A stretch of DNA of 64,000 nt from Strigamia acuminata (GCA_949358305.1 OX442318.1:6930501-6994500), one strand, 5' to 3'; numbered from the stretch's first letter, positions 10,010-21,141 are shown. Program-made: numbers and translations. The notes: generated from the letters alone by a model not told the origin.

Positions 10010-12805
10010 ATGCATCGCATCGCCTACGTTACGACCCGAATAGTTCGACAACCTGATCGTAAGTAATTTTTCTGTATGAAAAATTTGATAAAACATAAGA
10101 TTTATGTATTATTTCTCTTTCAAGACGAAAGAATTTCCGAAATTACCGGAAAACGAAAGAGAATGGACGAGGAAGCGATCCAACTCCAGGCGGACGGAGA
10201 AATGCCCATGGAAGGGGCAAATGAAGACGTTCAATTGACGCTTCAACAACGGGTAAATTATTAGAATAAATTTTTACCAAGTGTTTAAGTCAGAAAAATT
10301 GAGTAATTTCACTTTTCCTGACTTCAAACACAAGCCGCTAAAAAATAAAAATGGCGGCTATAAAAGTCACGTGCTTCAAGCATGTGCGAAGGGAGTTGCC
10401 ATGACAACCAACATCCCTTAGTGACTCACAGCCACAAGCGCTAAGCTTAAAAAATATTTCAAATAAGAAATTATTTGTTTATTTTTAAATAAACTAATTT
10501 ATTTATTTTTCTTCGAATATAGATCGAGAGGGATCGAGAAACACCATTCGCGCTTCCCGATCACGTGCCGACTCAGCACCCGCTGATTTTTCGAGCGGCA
10601 TTGCCCGAAAAAATCAGAAGACTGAAGACGGCAAACAATACCTGGTGGAAGTTGCGCCACGACTTCAGCAGATCAGCGCTGCAAGGATTTGGTGCAAAAG
10701 GAAGATTCATCGAGCGCCTTCACGTGGACGGTGTCGACGAAATCGAGTGGACGCTCGACGAGAGCCCCCCAGGACCGCTTGCAGCAGAGTTGCTGCACAA
10801 CCAGTGGCCAGTGACGCCACGAGAGCGTCACGAGCGCAGAAGAGCGCTAAAGAGTACCGGAATTAATTACGGTGCTCTAACCCAATTGAGGAAGAACCTC
10901 AAGACGACACAACGCGAAGTCGTTAAACGGTATCGCAAATCCGTTCGTGACGGGAACCCACAACTTCCCGTCACACAAACCGAGCTCCACCAGTTGGCGC
11001 TCGCCGGGTGTTTTAACGATTTTCCGGGATTTTTCCCGTCCAAAGCACTCCGAGCTGCCGCGGTGCAGCTTCGCGTCGACGAAAATCGACAACTGGCTCG
11101 AGAACACGAGGCAGAGGAGCAAGCGCGTTGCGCTCTCCCTTTTTATCAAGAAGATGAAATTCCGGCCCCAGCGGCCGTCAATCCTCCGCCGCAAGACGAG
11201 GATTTGAGGGTGGGGCAACTCCCTCCGCCGGTTCCAGTCCGACCGATGTTCCGCGAATCAAGCCGCGATCGAGAGGAACGTCAGAGGCGATCACGCCCAT
11301 ATTCGACTGACGCGCAGCCATCACGCCCGCAGTCGCGACGAGGACGGACACCAGAGTCGTTTGGCTCGTCGTCTTCGCTGAGTTTCGAATCGGACTCCAC
11401 AATTAAGTCCGCCCGAAGTAGCCGAACCGCCTCCACGTTCAAAGTGGACAACCCGGCTACTCCATACGCCATGAGACGTGTCGTCGGTGATATTTCTCCC
11501 GACTGTAGTGTGCCTGTACCTGGACACGCTAGCCGCTTGCCCGAACAAGGTTATGTTTCCCGCTTGCCGGCTGGAGTTAGCAACCTGCAACTCCGGCCAT
11601 TTTTCAGTGAGTCGTTCGGCCCACAATGGACCTGCTACGAGCAGCAACCCATTAGAGCGCAGCAGGAAGTGCTCCAGAAGCTGGACGCATACCAAAGCGC
11701 CCAGATCGCCGAGTCGCAGAAGGACTGGCAGAGACTAGCTGAAAGGCTAGAAGTCTCCGACATCAATACCATTGATGATCCCCGTCTGATGGATTTTCAG
11801 CGTCAGCTAATTCCGGGGATGACTAGGGTGTTGTACCCTGGTGTTCTTCCTTCGCCAGGACAGGCGTTAGCGGCCATTACGTACCTTTGGACCGCGCCGA
11901 TGGGCCTGTCGGAGAAGAAAGTCGAGCTGTGGTACCACCTCAGGCTCGACCCGCCTACGATCTTAGCCGAGCTAATAAAGCAAGTCGTAGCAAACGGTGA
12001 GACCGAAGAAGAGGCCGCCGTTCGGTTGCGAACCGAGTGGTCCTTTGCGAAGGCCACGGCGCGAATGACCGGAAGACCACCGCTTCCAGTTACAAGCGCC
12101 ACAGCAGCTGCGTCACTGGCTGTTTTCCAGTCGGCCCAAGAGGGCGCTGGATGTTCATTTTGGCCAGAGAACGCCGGAAGTTCTCAAACTCCAGCCGGAG
12201 TTCAACGGGTAGTCGAAACCCGTCAGCTCCCCGGTGTGGGTCGAGCACCGGGACGAGGCGTCACACCCTCGTCAACCTCCGCACCCGCGTTGGTTTTCTT
12301 GGGCCCGCAGTGCCATTTTGACGATGCCACGACGGAAGACTCACGTCCGCCGCCGCCGCCGCCAGCCAAGCCGGAGACGAAGGTCAAGCCGCTGAAAAAA
12401 GAGTCGGCTTTCAAGACCCTGATGCGCCTGTATCCGCACTTCTATTTGACGCCGGATACGCGAACACTGCTTAGCAACAACCACAAGTTGTCGAGGCAGG
12501 TGTTTATGTGGCTCGAGGACCACATCCGGGTGTTAAGCCCACCATCAGTGCTCCACGATCGACTCCTGAGAGCACGATTGGCGCCAGAGGATCCCATAGA
12601 GTTTGCGGCGCTAGGATTTTTCAACCGAGCGAACTCGGCGAGAATCATCCAGGTTTGGCTTCATGTCAACCCTGGAATGGTCTCCGGACCAAACGCAGGT
12701 CGCGACCTGTGTACGGTTAACGAGCGGTCCAACCCGAGGGACGACACCACGGATATGATGCGCCCGTTGACGCCTGAGCGAACTCAGACCATGGACGAAT
12801 CATAA
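10010..12805 (+). CDS. Third ORF of the retrotransposon, three exons, unknown function (predicted 819 aa)
   Basis: The long open frame 10523-12805 has no ATG near its start. Two upstream exons close the frame: exon 1 10010-10058 (ATG at 10010, donor GTAAGT at 10059), exon 2 10125-10252 (acceptor TTTCAAG, donor GTAAAT) and exon 3 10523-12805 (acceptor AATATAG). The three sum to 820 codons including the stop, with matching phases. I recognise no family. The protein is Arg- and Pro-rich in its first half, contains SR-like and poly-Pro stretches, and has no signal peptide or membrane segment, so it is not a typical env. This region looks clearly more GC-rich than gag-pol, suggesting a different origin. 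Splicing from the 5' LTR leader is also possible. Function is unknown. Confidence 0.65.
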
Positions 12806-12844
12806 ATTGGTTCGTTCATTTTCTCTCCATGTAAGATTCGTCTT

Positions 12845-12855
12845 AAATGGGGGGA
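12845..12855 (+). other. Polypurine tract
   Basis: AAATGGGGGGA ends two bases before the 3' LTR, the expected place for plus-strand priming. Confidence 0.8.
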
Positions 12856-12857
12856 TG

Positions 12858-13816
12858 TGTGGTGATCTCAAAATATTCACCAACTTAGAAGATTAAATTA
12901 ATTATCTTCTAATTAATTTGACTGTGGCACACGCCAAGTCAGATCATGTGACCGAGGGGAGAAATCCTCTCTAGGCACATATCACCCCAGGTTGTCCGGG
13001 GTGAAAACGGTTATTAGCCGTTATGGTGCAATATGGTGTAATAACCACTAGTTGCACCCATTTGAGCTAAGTGCGCAGGTTTTCTGCGCAATATTGAAGC
13101 GTGCTGGGCTCGCGTCTTGGCTCAAATCGGGACTCTGAAAAATACAACAACAACCTCAACATCACTGCGATATCTGCTCCGACAATACGTATTGATAGAG
13201 GACCGTTGTAACTCAGTTTCACCTGCTATCTTTGTGCCACCCAAAGCACAAAGCCAGCAATTCTGCTTGAATTAGCCGTAGCTAATTCCAGCAAACGAGA
13301 AGAAGAAGTTTCCCGACGATCGTGAACCATCGCCGTCGCTGCCGCGCGAACGACAGCCACCGCCATCGTACGAGAGCCGGACGCCTACAGCCGTCAACCA
13401 CCGCCGCCGAGCCGTCGCACGAGCCGTAGAAGGAGCCCACGAGAACCATCGTCTTCGACCATCGTTCGTGAGTTCAGCAAACGAAGACAATTCGCCTTCG
13501 CCTAACAACTGTGTGTTGTTTAAGCGCCATTTTAGCGCTTTGTAGCTTGCAACAGTCGTTGCAAGCCCTTCCATTGTTCCCGCTCATTTCATTTCGCGAC
13601 TTGTCGCCATTGTGATATTTTTAACTAGTCATTGTAATTTAAACGAATAAATACATATTTGTGATTTTTATTAATAAAACTGTCTTTTTATTTCTTTTCC
13701 TTAAACTTAACCCCTAGATAATTTAAGGCCGCCGATTGTAAGTCTTTTATAGCATTCACCTGCGGTTTCTGCTTAATTTATTAGAAATTAAGTGGATAAA
13801 AACCCGGATCGCAGCA
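12858..13816 (+). repeat. 3' LTR, 959 bp
   Basis: Same length as the 5' LTR and, by eye, the same sequence from TGTGGTGATC to ATCGCAGCA. It is followed by the ATCT target duplication at 13817-13820. Its end is 106 bp from the ATG of MIF4G copy 2, so it could supply promoter or enhancer activity to that gene. Confidence 0.95.
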
Positions 13817-13922
13817 ATCTATCAACCACGTCACAACTAAAAACCAATCACAACTTCATCAATCGACGTCCCGCATTGCTCATACGACTCCCGAACACCC
13901 ACAACTCCGAACCGGATCAAAA

Positions 13923-14855
13923 ATGGCCGAAAAACTGCAAACTTCGCTTCCAAAAGAGCGTTTACCGGCGCAAAAGCGCCCGAGACCTGTTACCGAGCAG
14001 GAATTACCGTTTGCAGTGGTCAAACCACGTCGTATTACACCGAGAGAACGAATCCGGCGCGACACGTTACTCCAAATCCAGAGAATGATGAACATCTTAT
14101 CGTCGGAACCGGGACAATTCAACAAACTTAAATCGGCGTGTTTGAACCATTTATTGGACTACAAAAACGACGACGAAATGCTCGAATCCGCCGCGTGCAT
14201 AATGGTCGATAAATCCGTCGTGCTCCCGAAAATGGCGTTCATCGGTGCACGTTTGTGTTTCTACCTGTCGCAAAACGTGTGCGACGACGCAATGGCGACT
14301 TTCCAACAGGTTTTGCTGGCCAAATGCGAGCGGGACTTGCAGAGAGGGAAAACCACTCTGCGCTGGAATCCCGCGCGGTTCCGCGGACTCACTCACTTCA
14401 TCAGCGTGCTTTTTATCAGCTTCAGCGCGCGTGTCGGCAATACCATGAACCTCGAGAATGCCGTGTGCCGTTTGATGAGTTTGTTGCTCGATTTACCGGA
14501 CGATGAGAACTTGAAATGTTTCGGAGAGGTTTTAAATTTCACCGGCGGGTTGGTTGTGTCGGATGAAAAGTGTTTTGTGGACGTCTTGGGTAAATTGAAG
14601 GAGGTTTTAGGTGATGAGAGTAATGAAATTGACGCGTTGAGGAAGGAAATGTTGACGGACTTGCTGGAAACGTATCAGGGTAAGCGGGCGAGAAAGGAAG
14701 AAGCGTCGAGTCGGGATTTACCGCCGTGTGAAGCTGGACATAATTCGTCTGACCGTTTTCTACGTTTGGTGGAAGTTCCAATTTATGATAATGCGAGAAT
14801 GAAAGATCGTAGTACCGGTTTGGCACGACTTGTGGAATTTATTGCAAGTGCGTGA
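13923..14855 (+). CDS. MIF4G-domain protein, copy 2 (310 aa)
   Basis: Complete single-exon gene; ATG in a 'AAAATGG' context, TGA at 14853-14855. The N-terminus (MAEKLQ, then a Lys/Arg/Pro-rich stretch to about residue 50) precedes one MIF4G-like helical domain at about residues 55-250. A polar tail follows. It is very similar to copy 1 along the shared part, with most differences being substitutions. The most likely relatives are MIF4GD (SLIP1), CTIF and PAIP1, single-MIF4G translation adaptors; assignment to one of these is not possible by eye. The poly(A) signal AATAAA is at 14998-15003. Its upstream region is interrupted by the retrotransposon, which leaves about 105 bp of native promoter or 5' UTR. 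Confidence 0.8.
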   Translation: MAEKLQTSLPKERLPAQKRPRPVTEQELPFAVVKPRRITPRERIRRDTLLQIQRMMNILSSEPGQFNKLKSACLNHLLDYKNDDEMLESAACIMVDKSVVLPKMAFIGARLCFYLSQNVCDDAMATFQQVLLAKCERDLQRGKTTLRWNPARFRGLTHFISVLFISFSARVGNTMNLENAVCRLMSLLLDLPDDENLKCFGEVLNFTGGLVVSDEKCFVDVLGKLKEVLGDESNEIDALRKEMLTDLLETYQGKRARKEEASSRDLPPCEAGHNSSDRFLRLVEVPIYDNARMKDRSTGLARLVEFIASA

Positions 14856-15549
14856 TTTGTTTGGATTTTAAATGAATGGGGATAGTTTAGATTGATTTTT
14901 TTTGTCATTTAATTTGTCAAAATGTTCATTTTAATTTTTTAATTTTTTTGCTTATTTTTTTTCGTATTTTCATATGTTTTGATTTTTTTTTCCTTTTAAT
15001 AAAAGAATGAAGAAGTTTGATATTTATTCTATTTTTTTCGCGACTAAATTTATTTTTTTCAAAAGTTATTAAAATTTGGGTTATTAATTTTTTTGGATAT
15101 TTTTAATAAAATTATTGAAAAATTTCATGTTTTCTCGTCTGTTTTCCATTTAAATAAAGTTTTTTTTTAATATTTTAATTTATAAGCGAAAATTTGATGT
15201 TTTTTGCTTATTTAGCCAAAAACAAATTTTTATTTAAAAAAAATATATCTACATAAATTTTTTTTTAAAGAAATAAATTTATCTTCAAAATTTTCTTTTA
15301 AAGAAATAAATTCGAAAAATGTTTTTAAAAATAAATTATTTTTTAATTTACATAAAATCATTGCAAGTTTACCACCTATGCAAATTTATACCGCCAATAA
15401 ATCATTTATCTATCAACCACGTCACAACTAAAAACCAATCACAAACAAACCCAAAAAATCCCAATTAATCACAACCACAACTCCTCATTACTGCTCCCAC
15501 CATCCACAAACCCACACAACTCCAAACCAACCCAGTTTTAATTCACAAA
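14856..15549. other. Intergenic: 3' flank of copy 2 and promoter region of copy 3, with the empty retrotransposon site
   Basis: T/A-rich with no ORF. The first part is homologous to 877-1439. From 15370 it matches 1440-1479 and then continues as 13817-13860 without interruption. The motif around ATCT at 15408-15411 is therefore the unoccupied paralogue of the insertion site. Confidence 0.8.
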
Positions 15550-16371
15550 ATGGCCGAACACAACATCCCTTTTATCGAGCCTTTAATCCAAGCACTATGG
15601 GAGATGACATTGGAGGTCGTTCCGATAACTCCACGCCACATTCTAAGACGTACGAGAGAAAACCGTCCACCATCCTCCATAACCCACACGTTTCGTCGCG
15701 AGTACAAATTACAACAAGAACTGAAAAACATAATGAAAAACTTAACAATATGTCCGGCGCAATACAATCAATACAAGTCGGTGTGTTTGGGCAAACTAAT
15801 TGAGTATAAATACGACGAACCAACGCTCATATCCGCAATTGCCGTCATCTGTGACGAATCCATCCAGGAGCCGAAATTGAGGCGCAACGGCGCCCATTTA
15901 TGCTACTTCTTGTCGCACAAGATCGGCGACAAGTCCGAAGCGATTTTCCTACAACTTTTGCTGACAAAATGCCGAGAAGAATTCGAGATAAGCGAAATGA
16001 CGTTGCGGACTGATGCGGCCAAGTTTTACGGACTCGTGTATTTCTTTAGCGAACTTTTGGTCGTTTCGAGCACTTGTTCGTCGATGTCGACGTTTTTCGG
16101 CAAAGCCGTGTGTTATTTCCTCCGTTTGCTAATTAAATCGCCGAGCGATGAGAGTTTGAAATGTGTTGGAGACGTTATGACAATGACGGAAGCAGTTATG
16201 AGGGAGTTATTTACGTCGGTGGATAGTTATTACGAGAAAGTTGTGGAGAAATTGGAGGAATTGTTGAGCGATGCGGGCTGCGAGATCGAGGCGCAGTGCA
16301 GGGTGGTTTTGTTGGGCGTAATCGAAATGCAAAAATGGGGACGAAGAATTGTGGTTGAAACTAGCGTGTAA
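15550..16371 (+). CDS. MIF4G-domain protein, copy 3 (273 aa)
   Basis: Complete single-exon gene, ATG 15550 to TAA 16369-16371, starting MAEH. It is clearly homologous to copies 1 and 2 but diverged. Conserved anchors are 'GAHLCYFLSH', 'LLLTKCREEFE', the 'KFYGLVYFFSELL' helix and 'SDESLKCVGDV'. The C-terminal tail is shorter than in copy 2. It is the copy that most resembles the decayed MIF4G fragments in the lipocalin array at 51-56 kb. AATAAA lies at 16606-16611. Confidence 0.78.
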   Translation: MAEHNIPFIEPLIQALWEMTLEVVPITPRHILRRTRENRPPSSITHTFRREYKLQQELKNIMKNLTICPAQYNQYKSVCLGKLIEYKYDEPTLISAIAVICDESIQEPKLRRNGAHLCYFLSHKIGDKSEAIFLQLLLTKCREEFEISEMTLRTDAAKFYGLVYFFSELLVVSSTCSSMSTFFGKAVCYFLRLLIKSPSDESLKCVGDVMTMTEAVMRELFTSVDSYYEKVVEKLEELLSDAGCEIEAQCRVVLLGVIEMQKWGRRIVVETSV

Positions 16372-16952
16372 GAATTGAAAATTGAAATATGTTGATTTCA
16401 GGAAGCAGTAGTATTTTTTATATAAGATTTTATTTTATTGTAAATTTCGTTTATTGATCGTGTTTATTTTATTGTAAATTTTGATTATCGATCGTGTTTA
16501 TTTTATTGTAAATTTTGGTTATTGATCGTGTTTATTTTATTGTAGATTTTGTTTATTTATGTGTTTTTTAAATTTTTTTAAATGTGTTTGTAATTATTGC
16601 GGCAAAATAAAAAATATATTTGAAGTAATAAGTTGTAGAGAAGCCATTTTTATTTTCTGTACGTCAGAGTGACGTAAGATAAAATCCGGGGTTTGAAATT
16701 TGAAGTGAAGATATTCGGAAAAACCATTCTTATTTTTCATTAAACTTGTCGAAGTGGCGTAAAATAATGCCGGGGTTTAAATTTTTTACAAATTTTGAAT
16801 TTTATTCGTTCTTAAAATCTACAAAATTATGACGATTCCTATTTATTTACAGCAATTATTACGTCAAACATTCTCAACGAATCGAAAGACGACGTTTCCC
16901 GCCGTTACAACAATCCATCTCTGCATCCGCCATTTGCACCATTTGCACAGCA
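16372..16952. other. Intergenic with short tandem repeat
   Basis: A unit of about 39 bp built on 'TTATTGATCGTGTTTATTTT' occurs about three times at 16435-16550. Two diverged copies of a 'CGTAA..TA.....CCGGGGTTT' block follow (16670-16780). No coding sequence is seen. Confidence 0.6.
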
Positions 16953-19014
16953 ATGGCGGAAAAACGCGACGAAAAATCTCCACGAGGAACAAACGGCGAC
17001 AAAGTCGTCTCAACTTTATTAACAATAATAGAAAATACAATGAACATGTCAGTATTGGAACTGAAACTAATCGATCAAGTCAAATTCGAGTTGTTACGCG
17101 GTTTATACCACTTTCAACACGACGAAAAAATGCTTAAAAGTGTGCTCGACATAATCGTCAACAAATCCACAACGGAGCCGATTCTAGTCTATCCCGGTGC
17201 TCATTTATGCGTTTATTTCTCAACTATGCAGGGAATTTTTCCAAATCTTTTGATCGGGAGATGTTGGGAGGAGGTTCAGAAAGTGCAACGTGGATGTCGT
17301 GAGGTTTGGGTCCACGGATTGATTTATTTTCTGTGCGAAATCTTTATTAGTGAGTTTATGGCTGATGATAGAAGACATGGCAATAGATTTGACGTTCTCG
17401 GAGCGCCGTTGTGTTGGTTGCTGTGTCGTTTACTCGATTTGCCGACAGAGGTGAAGTTACATTGTGTTGCGGATGTTTTACGATCGGTTGCTCCGGTCCC
17501 AGTTGAATATTTTGGCGAGAATTGGATGAAGTTAGTGCTGAGTAAATTGATGAAAGTTGTGAGTGATCAGAACGCCATCTTGGAGTCTGGTTTAAAAGGG
17601 AAATTACTTCGTGAACTCGGACGACGGACGGTGGTGAAGCCAAGTTGCGTGGGGAAGCGATTTTCCGAGGATAATAGGTGAGGAAAAAATGGAAAATTAT
17701 TTATTTTAATTGTATATTTTGTTTGTAATTTCGATTTATTTTTTGTGAAGATTACATTGCGAAGTGCCGTTGATTCGTCCGTTCGCACCAAGCGGCGAGA
17801 AACGCAGCAAATCGCCACCAGTCGAAGCTGTGGTCGCTCTAGTGTTGAAATCCAAACCGCGGCCACCAGCGGAAAACATAAACCGGATTCCGGTAAAATC
17901 TAGCATTCCGGCAGCGACATTTTGTTTTCCGGTTCCGGCAAATGGTGGAAAATCCGCGCAATTACCTGCTGCAACCGAGTCAACACCAGCGGAAAACATA
18001 AACCGGATTCCGGTAAAATCTATCATTCGGGCAGCGACATTTTGTTTTCCGGTTCCAGCAAATGGCGGAAAACCCGCGCAATCACCTGCAGCAACCGAGT
18101 CAACACCAGCGGAAAACATAAACCGGATTCCGGTAAAATCTAGCATTCGGGCAGCGACATTTTGTTTTCCGGTTCCGGCAAATGGCGGAAAATTCGCTCA
18201 GTTACCAGCAACAACCGAGCCAATACCAGCAGAAAATATAACTCGGATTCCGGGAAAATCAAGCATTACGGCAGCGACATTTTGTTTTCCGGTTCCGGCA
18301 AATGGCGGAAAACCCGCGCAATCACCTGCAGCAACCGAGTCAACACCAGCGGAAAACATAAACCGGATTCCGGTAAAATCTATCATTCGGGCAGCGACAT
18401 TTTGTTTTCCGGTTCCGGCAAATGGCGGAAAATCCGCGCAGTTACCAGCAACAACCGAGCCAATACCAGCAGAAAATATAACTCGGATTCCGGGAAAATC
18501 AAGCATTCCGGCTGAAACATATTGTAGAAAGCGGGATAGGAGTCGATCAGAATTTAGAATAAAGCGGGAAAAGAGTCAGAATCCCGGAATATGTCGACCA
18601 GAATCTGGAATAAGGCGGGACAGGAGTCGATCAGGATCTAGAAGTAGGCGGGACAGTAGTCGATCAGGATCTAGAAGTAGGCGGGACAATAGTCGATCAG
18701 GATCTAGAAGTATGCGGGACAGGAGTCGATCAGGATCTAGAAGTAGGCGGGACAGTAGTCGATCAGGATCTAGAAGTATGCGGGACAGGAGTCCGAGTCC
18801 CGGAAAACGACGATCAGAATGCAGAAGTGAAAGGGATGAAAGTCGTGTATGTTCGCCTCGCCAAAATGGCAATGGCAGTGGTTGTCGGAATTCTTCCGGT
18901 ACATTGTATTATCCTATGTTTCGCGGTGGTGCTGCAAGTGGGGCTCGAAATATTCGTTCCGGGAGCCGAGGGAGAAGTCGACCTAGTCCAAGTCGTCGAA
19001 ACATTCGAAGTTAA
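16953..19014 (+). CDS. MIF4G-domain protein copy 4 with repeat and RS-rich tail (predicted 662 aa)
   Basis: Two exons: 16953-17677 (ATG, starts MAEK; donor GTGAGG) and 17751-19014 (acceptor TTGTGAAG). The 73-bp intron is phase 2 and the frame closes exactly to 663 codons. Residues about 25-225 are a diverged MIF4G domain ('GAHLCVYFS', 'WVHGLIYFLCEIF'). The second exon encodes five 40-residue repeats plus part of a sixth, then a Ser/Arg region with an 11-residue unit of the DRSRSGSRSRR type and further RS dipeptides. RS tails are typical of splicing-associated nuclear proteins (CWC22, for example, combines MIF4G and RS), so a nuclear role is plausible but inferred. The tail has no counterpart in copies 1-3. 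Confidence 0.72.
17871..18510 (+). repeat. Coding 120-bp tandem repeat in MIF4G copy 4
   Basis: About 5.3 copies with an exact 120-bp period and no indels, encoding 40 residues each ('AATFCFPVPANGGK' core). Copies 3-4 and 5-6 alternate between two subtypes ('PVKS' and 'PGKS' starts), a 240-bp higher-order unit. The conserved length in multiples of three shows that the frame has been kept. Confidence 0.85.
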
Positions 19015-19528
19015 AGCATGTATTTTTAATATTTTTCGTGTTAGTGTTTTCTTTCTTTATTTTTTTTTATTAATTAATTTCACAATTTGTTTTTAAATCT
19101 ATTTTTAATCGATAATGTTGGATGTTTCAGAAAGTTTGTTTATATTTTTTAGTACTCCGTATTTGGTTCAGTGGCGCCGTCTGTGATCAAGAAAAGCATT
19201 TGTCGTTTAGTTTCTAGAGTTTCACACATTATCAAATCATGCAGGCTTCATTTGGTCTAAAATTTAATAAATTTACAATTGAATTTTCATTGGTTTACAA
19301 CTTAAATTGAATAACGACAACTGTCTATAGTCTTAAGTCAAATAATGTAGTTTCTGCTCAACAGATGGCGCGTGCGGTCCAAAACTCATATTTTTTTTAA
19401 ATAGTAGTAATAATAATAATAATACCGTAAGGAGATAAACGTTTTTATTTTCCCAATTTTCCTTGCGTCTCCCAAAATTTCTTCATTTAAATTTGCCGGA
19501 AAAAAAAAAAAAATTCTAGTGTTTTTAG

Positions 19529-19793
19529 TATACGGTATTTTACTGATTAAGAGCCACGGCTCTTATTCAAAACTGCCATTTTTGTCAGCAATTACAATTT
19601 GGGTTTTTCGTTTGTTACATTTGTTTAATGTAACAAACAAAGTCTGAACATTACGAACGAAGCCTACGTTCATCGTTCGTGAGGTTAAATACGGAAACAA
19701 TACCGTACTTTTGCAAAAATACGGTATTTTTGGTGTCTCAGCCGCGGCTACGATTCGAGGGCGATTCTTAATCGGTAAAATATGGTATTTGAT
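19529..19793. mobile_element. Candidate MITE with imperfect terminal inverted repeats
   Basis: Left end 'ACGGTATTTTACTGATTAAG' and the right end near 19770-19793 are inverted repeats of each other with about 18 of 22 matching bases. The total length is about 265 bp and there is no ORF. No clear target duplication could be fixed, so the call is tentative. Confidence 0.35.
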
Positions 19794-20671
19794 CCGAGCA
19801 TGATCCGGGTCCCGTAGAACACTCACCAGGCGCTGAATCCAAGCTTAATCTGACCAAAACGGGCCAGGTTAAACTTATAACTTAAAATGAATAATGTAAA
19901 AAGGTCTTAAATGTGTTTTTCGTAGCATTTGACACGTTTCCTGGACCGATGTTTTACTGCTGTCCGCATCCGCCCCTGAACCCAAGAGGAAACGTATCGG
20001 TTCCGATTCGGATTACTGTAGTAATAATAAACATTCCAGAGTTATGATTGACTTCCTCATTATGGAACACTTGAGATAATACACAGACTGGGTGTCACCA
20101 TCGCCAACCATCTTCAATTTCCCAAATTTCAAAGTCGATTGAGGTTGATGTATGGAAATTGATAAAGAATGCAATAATAATAAATCGTACATCAGTTTTA
20201 TTATTACACAAAAAAAAAAACTCATTATCATCAAATAAATATATTACAGAAAATAATCATCACACACGAGGGAATGTTATGGCACACCAAAGAATTCATG
20301 AAATTTTTTTCTTTTCTTTTTATTTATGTAAACGATTGTGTGAACTGCCAAATGAAGACGGGGTCATTTCGTCACCGATCATTTCGTCACATCGGTCAAT
20401 TAAAATGTTGCGCGAAGTTTCTGTTCACTTTCTAAAAGTCACAACTTCTACATAAGTGGTTCAAGTGTGAACAAATTTTTAGAGATGTTTACCGTTAAGC
20501 TTCAAATTGGCGCCGGGTCTGAATAAGTGGTGGTGGGTTTAGAAAAAAAATCAGTAAACCCTGCCTGGATTCAAAAAGGTGCCGGAGTCTGGTCCGAAGA
20601 ATAAATAAATGCCCGGGCCACAATTTGAAGCTTTACGAGAGATGTTTATATGGGAAAAAAGTGCGTCTTAT

Positions 20672-20834
20672 ACTGCGTTTACATGCACGGAACATTTCGA
20701 GCGAGATGACATATTCCGTGCCGCAAATGTCATGTAAACAGGGATGACGAGGATTATTCAAGTAGTGAATAATCCCTCGCAGAAGGTTGTTTAATTCGAG
20801 TGAACTCAAACTATGTGGCGCATGTAAACGTAGT
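20672..20834. mobile_element. Candidate short MITE, 15-bp inverted ends
   Basis: ACTGCGTTTACATGC at 20672-20686 and its inverse at 20820-20834 match at 14 of 15 bases, 163 bp in all, with no coding capacity. The target duplication is unclear. Confidence 0.4.
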
Positions 20835-21141
20835 TTTAGAATCGAAGAAATGCTGTAATAAGCATTTCGTTGTGACAAATGACGGCGAGAAAATGATGAG
20901 ACCCCGTCAAATGAATGAGTAAAAATCAAGTGCTATAGTTGCCCTTTGTTTCTTATTTACAAAATGTAATAACAGGACTAGCAATAAATTAGTTTTAAAT
21001 ATTCTAAAACAGTGCAAATGGGGGAGTGTTGTCCACATAATATGTATATCTAGTTGATTTACACAGAGAGTTTATACACAATCGATTTTTGTGTAATTGT
21101 ATTTGTTTTTCTTGCTTGTTTTCAGTGGTTCAGGACTGGTA

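Larger units (their letters stand above)
1480..13816 (+). mobile_element. Complete Ty3/gypsy-type LTR retrotransposon, 12.3 kb
   Basis: The element is bounded by two 959-bp LTRs (TG...CA) and by the 4-bp target duplication ATCT at 1476-1479 and 13817-13820. Internal order is primer site, gag, -1 frameshift, pol (protease, reverse transcriptase, RNase H, integrase), an extra spliced ORF, polypurine tract and 3' LTR. The PR-RT-RH-IN order and the GPY/F-like integrase tail place it in Metaviridae (Ty3/gypsy). Reading both LTRs side by side I found no difference, so the insertion looks recent, and all ORFs are open. It sits about 105 bp upstream of the MIF4G copy 2 start codon in the same orientation. 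A paralogous unoccupied site at 15408-15411 confirms both ends exactly. Confidence 0.95.
19015..21141. other. Intergenic, no gene seen; contains candidate MITEs
   Basis: No convincing exon on either strand. Noted: an AATAAT microsatellite at about 19407-19425, an 11-bp perfect hairpin (GTTTGTTACAT / ATGTAACAAAC, 19610-19638), and two candidate inverted-repeat elements listed separately. Confidence 0.5.

Noticed and set aside
10565-12805. Third retrotransposon ORF as an envelope gene
   Set aside because: No signal peptide, membrane segment or cysteine pattern expected of an env protein.
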